Origin: Liolophura sinensis
Taxonomy: Eukaryota; Mollusca; Polyplacophora; Chitonida; Chitonidae
Direction: 5' to 3'
NCBI RefSeq assembly: GCF_032854445.1
Contig: NW_027018566.1
Coordinates: 1-10,358 of the forward strand
DNA length: 10,358 nt
A program made the position numbers and the translations under genes. The notes beneath the pieces were generated by a model, which worked only from the letters and a program-made list of their open reading frames with translations, had not been told where the DNA came from and did not search any database. Below are positions 1 through 7,682 of this stretch, piece after piece (position 1 is the first letter of the stretch; the number at the start of each line of letters is the position of its first letter).

Positions 1-548
1 ATGCAAAAGTGGAAAAACTGTTCCAGTGCTGCTGGTAAGAGGCTAATCCGACGTATTTTGTGACGAGAAATCGAATGGTGCAAACTGCGTTGCTCTCCGA
101 CCAATACTTTTGGCTGTAGTGACAATTGAATGATCATTTATGTCATAATCACGTGCCCAGCAACGGCTCTTACTCCATGGAAGCCAGGGAAATTGGCAAT
201 TTTTCAACAGCTGCCGATGCCTGGCTCAATTCCGCATCTTTTGGCACCTTACTGAAGTGGGTCAGTGTTCAGTTGTACTTTTTACAGCAGACTGTATCAA
301 GTACCTTGTGTTTCTCACGTACAAATGGTGTGGTTTTTCTACACGTAGATAAAGACATTGAGATTGTCTTGGACTTAGAAGTAAGACATTTGCTGGGTGA
401 GTTAAATGGGCTTGGCCCAAAAATTTCAGGTCTTCTGGGCTACCGAAGGGCACATAACTTATAGACAAAGTTGAATATAGTAATGACCAGTCGCGATTGT
501 ACAGAGTACAGTGTAGCCGGTTTCAATTAACAAAAAGACCAGGCAAAA
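1..548 (+). repeat. Satellite unit M1 (type A)
   Basis: 548 bp. Diagnostic variants are AAACTGCG, the TTACTGAAG form of the variable mid-unit site, GTAAGACATTTG, GGCTTGGCCCAAAAATTTC, ATAGACAAAG and GCCGGTTTC at its end. One A is missing in the AGACAAAAG run relative to M5. Its plus-strand frame 126-464 is open, but the same frame is closed or moved in many sister units. Confidence 0.95.
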
Positions 549-1094
549 ATGCAAAAGTGGAAAACCTGTTCCAGTGCTACTAGTAAGAGGCTAATCCGAC
601 GTATTTGTAACGAAAAATCGAATGATGCAAACCGCGTTGCTCTCCGACCAATATTTTTGGCTGTAGTGGACAATTGAAGATCATTGATGTCATAATCACG
701 TGCCCAGCAACGGCTCTTACTCCATGGAAACGAGCGATATTTGCAATTTTTCAACAGCTGCCGATGCCTGGCCCAATTCCGCATCTTTTGGCACCTTATA
801 AATGTGGGTCTGTGTCAGTTGTACTTTTTACAGCAGACTGTATCAAGTACCTTGTGTTTTTCACGTACAAATGTGTGGTTTTTCTACACGTAGATAAAGA
901 CATTGAGATTGTCTTGCACTTAGAAGTAAGGCAATTGCTGGGTGAGTTAAATGGGCTTAGCCCAAAGATTTCAGGTCTTCTGGGCTACCGAAGGGCACAT
1001 AATTTATAGTCAAAAGTTGAATATAGTAATGACCAGTCGCGATTGTACAGAGTACAGTGTAGCCGATTTCAATTAACAAAAAGACCAGGCAAAA
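549..1094 (+). repeat. Satellite unit M2 (type B)
   Basis: 546 bp. Type-B markers are AAAACCTGTTCC, GTGCTACTAGTAAG, TAACGAAAAATCG, GAATGATGC and GAAACGAGCGATATT. It carries the TTATAAATG form of the mid-unit site and TTGCACTTAGAAGTAAGG in the 3' part. Relative to M6 it has one extra G (GTGGACAATTG) and lacks three single bases, all in short homopolymers. Confidence 0.95.
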
Positions 1095-1649
1095 ATGCAA
1101 AAGTGCCGAAAACCTGTTCCAGTGCTGCTGGTAAGAGGCTAATCCGACGTATTTTGTGACGAGAAATCGAATGGTTTAAACCGCGTTGCTCTCCCGACCA
1201 ATACTTTTGGCTGTAGTGACAACTGAATAATCATTTATGTCATAATCACGTGCCCAGCAACGGCTCTTACTCCATGGAAACCAGGGAAATTTGCAATTTT
1301 TCAACAGCTGCCGATGCCTGGCTCAATTCCGCATCTTTTGGCACCTTACTGAAGTGGGTCAGTGTTCAGTTGTACTTTTTTACAGCAGACTGAATCAAGT
1401 ACCTTGTGTTTCTCACGTACAAATGCTGTGGTTTTTCTACAAGTAGATAAAGACATTGAGATTGTCTTGCACTTAGAAGTAAGGCAATTGCTGGGTGAGT
1501 TAAATGGGCTTAGGCCCAAAGATTTCAGGTCTTCTGGGCTACCTAAGGGCACATAACTTATAGTCAAAAGTTGAATATAGTAATGACCAGTCCCGATTGT
1601 ACAGAGTACAGTGTAGCCGATTTCAATTAACAAAAAGACCCAGGCAAAA
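1095..1649 (+). repeat. Satellite unit M3 (type C), longest unit
   Basis: 555 bp, six longer than typical. The excess comes from single-base gains: GTGCCGAAAACC, CTCCCGACC, a six-T run before ACAGC, TTAGGCCC and GACCCAGG. Type-C markers are ATGGTTTAAACCG and GACAACTGAAT. It has the TTACTGAAG form. It has lost the TCGCGA palindrome (TCCCGA). Confidence 0.95.
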
Positions 1650-2199
1650 ATGCAAAAGTGGAAAAACTGTTCCAGTGCTGCTGGTAAGATGCTAATCCGG
1701 ACGTATTTTGTGACGACAAATCGAATGGTGCAAACCGCGTTGCTCTCCGACCAATACTTTTGCCTGTAGCGACAATTGAATGATCATTCATGTACATAAT
1801 CACGTGCACAGCAACGGCTCTTACTCCATGGAAACCAGGGAAATTGGCAATTTTCAACAGCTGCCGATACCTGGCCCAATTCCGCATCTTTTGGCACCTT
1901 ATAAAATGTGGGTCTGTGGTCAGTTGTACTTTTTACAGCAGACTGTATCAAGTACCTTGTGTTTTTTATGTACAAATGGTGTGGTTTTCCTACACGTAGA
2001 TAAAGACATTGAGATTGTCTTGGACTGAGAAATAAGACAATTGCTGGATGAGTTAAATGGGCTTAGCCAAAGATTTGACGTCTTCTGGGCTACCGAAGGG
2101 CACATAACTTATAGTCAAAAGTTGAATATAGTAATGACCAGTCGCGATTGTACAGAGTACAGTGTAGCCGATTTCAATTAACAAAAAGACCAGGTAAAA
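1650..2199 (+). repeat. Satellite unit M4 (type D)
   Basis: 550 bp. Type-D markers are GACGACAAATCG, TTTTGCCTGTAGCG, CACGTGCACAGC, TTGGACTGAGAA and the TTTGACGTC variant. Private changes include ATCCGGACG, CATGTACATAATC, TTATAAAATG and TTAGCCAAAG. It ends with CAGGTAAAA, a variant also found before M9, M10, M12 and M18. Confidence 0.95.
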
Positions 2200-2747
2200 A
2201 TGCAAAAGTGGAAAAACTGTTCAGTGCTGCTGGTAAGAGGCTAATCCGACGTATTTTGTGACGAGAAATCGAATGGTGCAAACTGCGTTGCTCTCCGACC
2301 AATACTTTTGGCTGTAGTGACAATTCAATGATCATTTATGTCATAATCACGTGCCCAGCAACGGCTCTTACTCCATGGAAACCAGGGAAATTGGCAATTT
2401 TTCAACAGCTGCCGATGCCTGGCTCAATTCCGCATCTTTTGGCACCTTACTGAAGTGGGTCAGTGTTCAGTTGTACTTTTTACAGCAGACTGTATCAAGT
2501 ACCTTGTGTTTCTCACGTACAAATGGTGTGGTTTTTCTACACGTAGATAAAGACATTGAGATTGTCTTGGACTTAGAAGTAAGACATTTGCTGGGTGAGT
2601 TAAATGGGCTTGGCCCAAAAATTTCAGGTCTTCTGGGCTACCGAAGGGCACATAACTTATAGACAAAAGTTGAATATAGTAATGACCAGTCGCGATTGTA
2701 CAGAGTACAGTGTAGCCGGTTTCAATTAACAAAAAGACCAGGCAAAA
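2200..2747 (+). repeat. Satellite unit M5 (type A)
   Basis: 548 bp and nearly identical to M1: one C missing in CTGTTCAGTG, GACAATTCAATG instead of GACAATTGAATG, GAAACC instead of GAAGCC, and one more A in AGACAAAAG. Like M1 it leads into a type-B unit through GCCGGTTTC. Confidence 0.95.
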
Positions 2748-3295
2748 ATGCAAAAGTGGAAAACCTGTTCCAGTGCTACTAGTAAGAGGCTAATCCGACG
2801 TATTTTGTAACGAAAAATCGAATGATGCAAACCGCGTTGCTCTCCGACCAATATTTTTGGCTGTAGTGACAATTGAAGATCATTGATGTCATAATCACGT
2901 GCCCAGCAACGGCTCTTACTCCATGGAAACGAGCGATATTTGCAATTTTTCAACAGCTGCCGATGCCTGGCCCAATTCCGCATCTTTTGGCACCTTATAA
3001 ATGTGGGTCTGTGGTCAGTTGTACTTTTTACAGCAGACTGTATCAAGTACCTTGTGTTTTTCACGTACAAATGGTGTGGTTTTTCTACACGTAGATCAAG
3101 ACATTGAGATTGTCTTGCACTTAGAAGTAAGGCAATTGCTGGGTGAGTTAAATGGGCTTAGCCCAAAGATTTCAGGTCTTCTGGGCTACCGAAGGGCACA
3201 TAATTTATAGTCAAAAGTTGAATATAGTAATGACCAGTCGCGATTGTACAGAGTACAGTGTAGCCGATTTCAATTAACAAAAAGACCAGGCAAAA
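2748..3295 (+). repeat. Satellite unit M6 (type B)
   Basis: 548 bp. Same type-B markers as M2, including a shared one-base loss in GACAATTGAAGATCATTG, which shows common descent of the two copies. Private change: GTAGATCAAGAC in place of GTAGATAAAGAC. Confidence 0.95.
2996..3002 (+). promoter_or_regulatory. TATA-like motif TATAAAT restricted to one class of units (M6 copy)
   Basis: TATAAAT lies in the mid-unit variable site in M2 (797), M6 (2996), M8 (4094), M11 (5736), M14 (7383), M16 (8482) and M17 (9032), and as TATAAAAT in M4 (1900). All other units have TTACTGAAG, TTATTCATG or, in M9, TTACGTGGG there, with no TATA match. A CACGTG lies upstream in every unit. Some satellites are transcribed, so a weak promoter is conceivable, but a 7-base AT-rich match alone is weak evidence. 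Confidence 0.15.
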
Positions 3296-3844
3296 ATGCA
3301 AAAGTGCGAAAACTGTTCCAGTGCTGCTGGTAAGAGGCTAATCCGACGTATTTTGTGACGAGAAATCGAATGGTTTAAACCGCGTTGCTCTCCGACCAAT
3401 ACTTTTGGCTGTAGTGACAACTGAATGATCATTTATGTCATAATCACGTGCCCAGCAACGGCTCTTACTCCATGGAAACCAGGGAAATTTGCAATTTTTC
3501 AACAGCTGCCGATGCCTGGCTCAATTCCGCATCTTTTGGCACCTTACTGAAGTGGGTAAGTGTTCAGTTGTACTTTTTACAGCAGACTGTATCAAGTACC
3601 TTGTGTTTTTTATGTACAAATGGTCTGGTTTTTCTACACGTAGATAAAGACATTGAGATTGTCTTGCACTTAGAAGTAAGGCAATTGCTGGGTGAGTTAA
3701 ATGGGCTTAGCCCAAAGATTTCAGGTCTTCTGGGCTACCGAAGGGCACATAACTTATAGTCAAAAGTTGAATATAGTAATGACCAGTCGCGATTGTACAG
3801 AGTTTAGTGTAGCCGATTTCAATTAACAAAAAGACCAGGCAAAA
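3296..3844 (+). repeat. Satellite unit M7 (type C)
   Basis: 549 bp. Shares ATGGTTTAAACCG and GACAACTGAATG with M3. It has the TTACTGAAG form but with GGGTAAGTGTTC, which resembles a splice donor by chance. The 3' part reads TTTTTTATGTACAAATGGTCTGG, and the end has GTACAGAGTTTAGTG, breaking the conserved GTAC palindrome. Confidence 0.95.
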
Positions 3845-4393
3845 ACGCAAAATTGGAAAAATTGTTCCAGTGCTGCTGGTAAGAGGCTAATCCGACGTAT
3901 TTTGTGACGACAAATCGAATGGTGCAAACCGCGTTACTCTCCGACCAATACTTTTGCCTATAGCGACAATTGAATGATCATTTATGTCATAATCACGTGC
4001 ACAGCAACGGCTCTTACTCCATGGAAACCAGGGAAATTGGCAATTTTTCAACAACTGCCCATACCTGGCCCAATTCCGCATCTTTTGGCACCTTATAAAT
4101 GTGGGTCTGTGGTCAGTTGTACTTTTTACAGCAGACTGTATCAAGTACCTTGTGTTTTTTATGTACAAATGGTGTGGTTTTTCTACACGTAGATAAAGAC
4201 ATTGAGATTGTCTTGGACTGAGAAGTAAGACAATTGCTGGGTGAGTTAAATGGGCTTAGCCCAAAGATTTGACGTCTTCTGGGCTACCGAAGGGCACATA
4301 ACTTATAGTCAAAAGTTGAATATAGTAATGACCAGTCGCGATTGTACAGAGTACAGTGTAGCCGATTTCAATTAACAAAAAGACCAGGTAAAA
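3845..4393 (+). repeat. Satellite unit M8 (type D)
   Basis: 549 bp. The anchor is changed to ACGCAAAATTGG. Type-D markers GACGACAAATCG, CACGTGCACAGC, TTGGACTGAGAAG and TTTGACGTC are present. Private changes are GCGTTACTC, GCCTATAGCG and CAACTGCCCATACC, the last removing the CAGCTG palindrome kept elsewhere. Confidence 0.95.
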
Positions 4394-4938
4394 ATGCAAA
4401 AGTGGAAAAACTGTTCCAGTGCTGCTGGTAAGAGGCTAATCCGACGTATTTTGTGACGAGAAATTGAATGGTGCAAACTGCGTTGCTCTCCGACCAATAC
4501 TTTTGGCTGTAGTGACAATTGAATGATCATATATGTCATAATCACGTGCCCAGCAACGGCTCTTACTCCATGGAAACCAGGGATATTTGCAATTTTTCAA
4601 CAGCTGCCGATGCCTGGCTCAATTCCGCATCTTTTGGCACCTTACGTGGGTCAGTGTTCAGTTGTACTTTTTACAGCAGACTGTATCAAGTACCTTGTGT
4701 TTTTCACGCACAAATGGTGTGGTTTTTCTACACGTAGATAAAGACATTGAGATTGTCTTGGACTGAGAAGTAAGACAATTGCTGGGTGAGTTAAATGGGC
4801 TTAGCCCAAAGATTTCAGGTCTTCTGGGCTACCAAAGGGCACATAACTTATAGTCAAAAGTTGAATATAGTAATGACCAGTCGCGATTGTACAGAGTACA
4901 GTGTAGCCGATTTCAATTAACAAAAAGACCAGGTAAAA
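4394..4938 (+). repeat. Satellite unit M9 (type A-like), shortest unit
   Basis: 545 bp. It shares AAACTGCG with M1 and M5 but has TTGGACTGAGAAG like type D in its 3' part. The mid-unit site reads CCTTACGTGGG, a loss of four bases (TGAA) relative to the TTACTGAAG form, between 4645 and 4646. Other private variants are GATCATATATG, CACGCACAAATG and CTACCAAAGG (the last also in M19). Confidence 0.93.
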
Positions 4939-5486
4939 ATGCAAAAGTGGAAAAACTGTTCCAGTGCTGCTGGTAAGAGGCTAATCCGACGTATTTTGTG
5001 ACGACAAATCGAATGGTGCAAACCGAGTTGCTCTCCGACCAATACTTTTGGCTGTAGTGACAACTGAATGATCATTTATGTCATAATCACGTGCCCAGCA
5101 ACGGCTCTTACTCCATGGAAACCAGGGAAATTTGCAATTTTTTAACAGCTGCCGATGCCTGGCTCAATTCCGCATCTTTTGGCACCTTACTGAAGTGGGT
5201 CAGTGTTCAGTTGTACTTTTTACAGCAGACTGTATCAAGTACCTTGTGTTTTTCACGTACAAATGTGTGGTTTTTCTACACGTAGATAAAGACATTGAGA
5301 TTGTCTTGCACTTAGAAGTAAGACAATTGCTGGGTGAGTTAAATGGGCTTAGCCGAAAGATTTGACGTCTTCTGGGCTACCTAAGGGCACATAACTTATA
5401 GTCAAAAGTTGAATATAGTAATGACCAGTCGCGATTGTACAGAGTACAGTGTAGCCGATTTCAATTAACAAAAAGACCAGGCAAAA
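4939..5486 (+). repeat. Satellite unit M10 (type C-like)
   Basis: 548 bp. GACAACTGAATG links it to M3 and M7, and CTACCTAAGG to M3. GACGACAAATCG is a type-D marker. It has the TTACTGAAG form, a one-base loss in AAATGTGTGG (also in M2), TTAGCCGAAAG and the TTTGACGTC variant. Confidence 0.93.
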
Positions 5487-6035
5487 ATGCAAAAGTGGAA
5501 AAACTGTTCCAGTGCTGCTGGTAAGATGCTAACCCGACGTACTTTGTGACGAGAAATCGAATGGTGCAAACCGCGTTGCTCTCCGACCAATACTTTTGCC
5601 TGTAGCGACAATTGAATGATCATTTATGTCATAATCACGTGCACAGCAACGGCTCTTACTCCATGGAAACCAAGGAAATTTGCAATTTTTCAACAGCTGC
5701 CGATACCTGGCTCAATTCCGCATCTTTTGGCACCTTATAAATGTGGGTCTGTGGTCAGTTGTACTTTTTACAGCAGACTGTATCAAGTACCTTGTGTTTT
5801 TTATGTACAAATGGTGTGGTTTTTCTACACGTAGATAAAGACATTGAGATTGTCTTGGACTGAGAAGTAAGACAATTGCTGGGTGAGTTAAATGGGCTTG
5901 GCCCAAAGATTTGACGTCTTCTGGGCTACCGAAGGGCACATAACTTATAGTCAAAAGTTGAACATAGTAATGACCAGTCGCGATTGTACAGAGTACAGTG
6001 TAGCCGATTTCAATTAACAAAAAGACCAGGTAAAA
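5487..6035 (+). repeat. Satellite unit M11 (type D)
   Basis: 549 bp. Type-D markers TTTTGCCTGTAGCG, CACGTGCACAGC and TTGGACTGAGAAG are present, with GTAAGATGCTAA as in M4. Private changes are CTAACCCGACGTAC and ACCAAGGAAATT. The 3' end has TTGGCCCAAAGATTTGACG and GAACATAG, shared with M17. Confidence 0.95.
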
Positions 6036-6584
6036 CTGCAAAAGTGGAAAAACTGTTCCAGTGCTGCTGGTAAGATGCTAATCCGACGTATTTTGTAACG
6101 AGAAATCGAATGGTGCAAACCGCGTTGCTCTCCGACCAATACTTTTGGCTGTAGTGACAATTGAATGATTATTTATGTCATAATCACGTGCCCAGCAACG
6201 GCTCTTACTCCATGGAAACCAGGGAAATTTGCAATTTTTCAACAGCTGCCGATACCTGGCTCAATTCCGCATCTTTTGGCACCTTATTCATGTGGGTCTG
6301 TGGTCAGTTGTACTTTTTACAGCAGACTGTATCAAGTACCTTGTGTTTTTCACGTACAAATGGTGTGGTTTTTCTACACGTAGATAAAGACATTGAGATT
6401 GTCTTGCACTTAGAAGTAAGACAATTGCTGGGTGAGTTAAATGGGCTTAGCCCAAAGATTTGACGTCTTCTGGGCTACCGAAGGGCACATAACTTATAGT
6501 CAAAAGTTGAATATAGTAATGACCAGTCGCGATTGTACAGAGTACAGTGTAGCCGATTTCAATTAACAAAAAGACCAGGCAAAA
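6036..6584 (+). repeat. Satellite unit M12 (type E)
   Basis: 549 bp. The anchor reads CTGCAAAAGTGG. The mid-unit site has a third form, ACCTTATTCATGTGGG, found only here and in M18. GTAAGATGC, TTGTAACGAG and the TTTGACGTC variant are also shared with M18, from which it differs by 3 substitutions. Confidence 0.95.
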
Positions 6585-6712
6585 ATGCAAAAGTGGAAAA
6601 ACTGTTCCAGTGCTGCTGGTAAGAGGCTAATCCGACGTATTTTGTGACGAGAAATCGAATGGTGCAAACCGCGTTGCTCTCCGACCAATACTTTTCGCTG
6701 TAGTGACAATTG

Positions 6713-6797
6713 AATGATCATTTATGTCATAATCACGTGCCCAGCAACGGCTCTTACTCCATGGAAACCAGGGAAATTTGCAATATTTCAACAGCTG
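6713..6797. other. Cluster of short perfect palindromes in the unit (M13 copy)
   Basis: Four perfect palindromes fall within 85 bp: AATGATCATT (6713-6722), CACGTG (6734-6739), TCCATGGA (6758-6765) and CAGCTG (6792-6797). CACGTG and TCCATGGA are present in all 19 units. CAGCTG is lost only in M8. AATGATCATT is broken in M2, M3, M6, M9, M12 and M18. CACGTG and CAGCTG match E-box sequences bound by bHLH proteins, but binding here is only a possibility. Confidence 0.45.
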
Positions 6798-6990
6798 CCG
6801 ATGCCTGGCTCAATTCCGCATCTTTTGGCACCTTACTGAAGTGGGTCAGTGTTCAGTTGTACTTTTTACAGCAGACTGTATCAAGTACCTTGTGTTTTTC
6901 ACGTACAAATGGTGTGGTTTTTCTACACGTAGATAAAGACATTGAGATTGTCTTGCACTTAGAAGTAAGGCAATTGCTGGGTGAGTTAAA

Positions 6991-7025
6991 TGGGCTTAGC
7001 CCAAAGATTTCAGGTCTTCTGGGCT
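6991..7025 (+). other. Pair of mutually exclusive hairpins, conserved in most units (M13 copy)
   Basis: TGGGCTTAGCCCA (6991-7003) is a 6-bp inverted repeat around a single T. Its right arm can instead pair downstream: AGCCCAAAGA (6998-7007) with TCTT (7015-7018) and TGGGCT (7020-7025), leaving one bulged C (7019) and a 7-base loop. The second fold has 10 pairs and is the more favourable by eye, because a one-base loop is strained. Units with GGCTTGGCCC keep the first fold only with a T-G pairing. Whether either forms in DNA or RNA is unknown. Confidence 0.5.
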
Positions 7026-7075
7026 ACCGAAGGGCACATAACTTATAGTCAAAAGTTGAATATAGTAATGACCAG

Positions 7076-7095
7076 TCGCGATTGTACAGAGTACA
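7076..7095. other. Terminal palindrome pair of the unit (M13 copy)
   Basis: TCGCGA (7076-7081) is followed at once by TGTACAGAGTACA (7083-7095), a 5-bp inverted repeat around AGA. TCGCGA is lost in M3 and M18; the GTAC pair is altered in M7 (AGTTTAG) and M17 (GACTACAG). Role unknown; these are sequence observations only. Confidence 0.4.
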
Positions 7096-7133
7096 GTGTA
7101 GCCGGTTTCAATTAACAAAAAGACCAGGCAAAA

Positions 7134-7682
7134 ATGCAAAAGTGGAAAACCTGTTCCAGTGCTACTAGTAAGAGGCTAATCCGACGTATTTTGTAACGAA
7201 AAATCGAATGATGCAAACCGCGTTGCTCTCCGACCGATATTTTTGGCTGTAGTGACAATTGAATGATCATTGATGTCATAATCACGTGCCCAGCAACGGC
7301 TCTTACTCCATGGAAACGAGCGATATTTGCAATTTTTCAACAGCTGCCGATGCCTGGCCCAATTCCGTATCTTTTGGCACCTTATAAATGTGAGTCTGTG
7401 GTCAGTTGTACTTTTTACAGCAGACTGTATCAAGTACCTTGTGTTTTTTATGTACAAATGGTGTGGTTTTTCTACACGTAGATAAAGACATTGAGATTGT
7501 CTTGGACTGAGAAGTAAGACAATTGCTGGGTGAGTTAAATGGGCTTGGCCCAAAGATTTCAGGTCTTCTGGGCTACCGAAGGGCACATAACTTATAGTCA
7601 AAAGTTGAATATAGTAATGACCAGTCGCGATTGTACAGAGTACAGTGTAGCCGATTTCAATTAACAAAAAGACCAGGCAAAA
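7134..7682 (+). repeat. Satellite unit M14 (B 5' part, D-like 3' part)
   Basis: 549 bp. The first half carries the type-B markers GTGCTACTAGTAAG, GAATGATGC and GAAACGAGCG. The second half carries TTTTTTATGTACAAATGG and TTGGACTGAGAAG, which belong to type D. It therefore looks like a recombinant unit. Private changes are GACCGATATT, TTCCGTATC and AATGTGAGTC. Confidence 0.93.

Larger units (their letters stand above)
1..2199 (+). repeat. Higher-order repeat copy 1 (units M1-M4, types A-B-C-D)
   Basis: Four successive units carry distinct diagnostic variants and the same order returns in the next 2.2 kb. Type A (M1) has AAACTGCG and GTAAGACATTTG. Type B (M2) has GTGCTACTAGTAAG and GAATGATGC. 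Type C (M3) has ATGGTTTAAACCG and GACAACTG. Type D (M4) has GACGACAAATCG, TTTTGCCTGTAGCG and CACGTGCACAGC. Adjacent units differ far more from each other than from the unit four places away, which defines a higher-order repeat. Confidence 0.9.
2200..4393 (+). repeat. Higher-order repeat copy 2 (units M5-M8, types A-B-C-D)
   Basis: This block repeats the A-B-C-D order of the block before it, 2,199 bp downstream. By hand comparison M5 differs from M1 by 2 substitutions and 2 one-base indels. M6 differs from M2 by 1 substitution and 4 one-base indels. M7 versus M3 and M8 versus M4 differ at roughly 14 to 16 sites each. The A-B half is therefore clearly better preserved than the C-D half, so the two halves may have different exchange histories. 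Confidence 0.9.
4394..6035 (+). repeat. Incomplete third higher-order copy (M9-M11, types A-C-D, B unit missing)
   Basis: M9 follows a type-D unit and carries the type-A variant AAACTGCG. M10 carries the type-C variant GACAACTG and also the CTACCTAAGG seen in M3. M11 carries the type-D variants TTTTGCCTGTAGCG and CACGTGCACAGC. The order A-C-D fits the four-unit repeat minus its B unit, as expected from one unequal exchange or deletion. Assignment of M9 and M10 is weaker than for M1-M8 because each also has variants of other types. Confidence 0.6.
5716..7062 (+). repeat. Long-range duplicate, left copy (3' half of M11, M12, most of M13)
   Basis: This tract matches 9012-10358 at a constant offset of 3,296 bp, exactly six units. 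I count about 6 substitutions and no indels over roughly 1.35 kb. Private markers shared only by the two tracts include GAACATAG (5960s and 9250s), the ACCTTATTCATG variant of M12 and M18, and the M12 5' combination GTAAGATGC with TTGTAACGAG. The right copy is cut by the window edge, so the full length of the duplication is unknown. Confidence 0.85.
6585..7133 (+). repeat. Satellite unit M13 (type F)
   Basis: 549 bp; used here as the reference for site positions. Type-F markers TTTTCGCTGTAG and GCAATATTTCAAC are shared with M15 and M19. It has the TTACTGAAG form and TTGCACTTAGAAGTAAGG. It ends with GCCGGTTTC, the variant that always precedes a type-B 5' part. Confidence 0.95.

Noticed and set aside
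126-464. Plus-strand 112-codon frame as a gene (and its repeats in other units)
   Set aside because: It recurs only because the unit recurs. The start is lost in M5, a stop appears mid-frame in type-D units, and one-base indels shift it in M2-M4. No recognised domain, signal or codon-position constraint.
6612-6625. Splice donor at CTG|GTAAGAG in each unit
   Set aside because: A good local match, but there is no supported exon, acceptor or reading frame; in type-B units the preceding bases change freely.
6639-6654. Pol III B-box (TCGAAT core in AAATCGAATGG) suggesting a tRNA or SINE
   Set aside because: Only the central bases match; the flanking GG and CC of the B-box consensus are absent and no A-box or clover-leaf is visible.
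6683-6702. Dinoflagellate spliced-leader-like string (CCAATACTTTTCGCTGTAG; TTTTGGCTGTAG in other units)
   Set aside because: Only a short TTTTGGCT stretch agrees with the leader; the rest differs, and no donor site or Sm-site arrangement follows.
6585-7133. CENP-B box within the unit
   Set aside because: No stretch fits the essential pattern TTCG....A..CGGG on the strand read; TTCGCTGTAG in type-F units lacks the CGGG.
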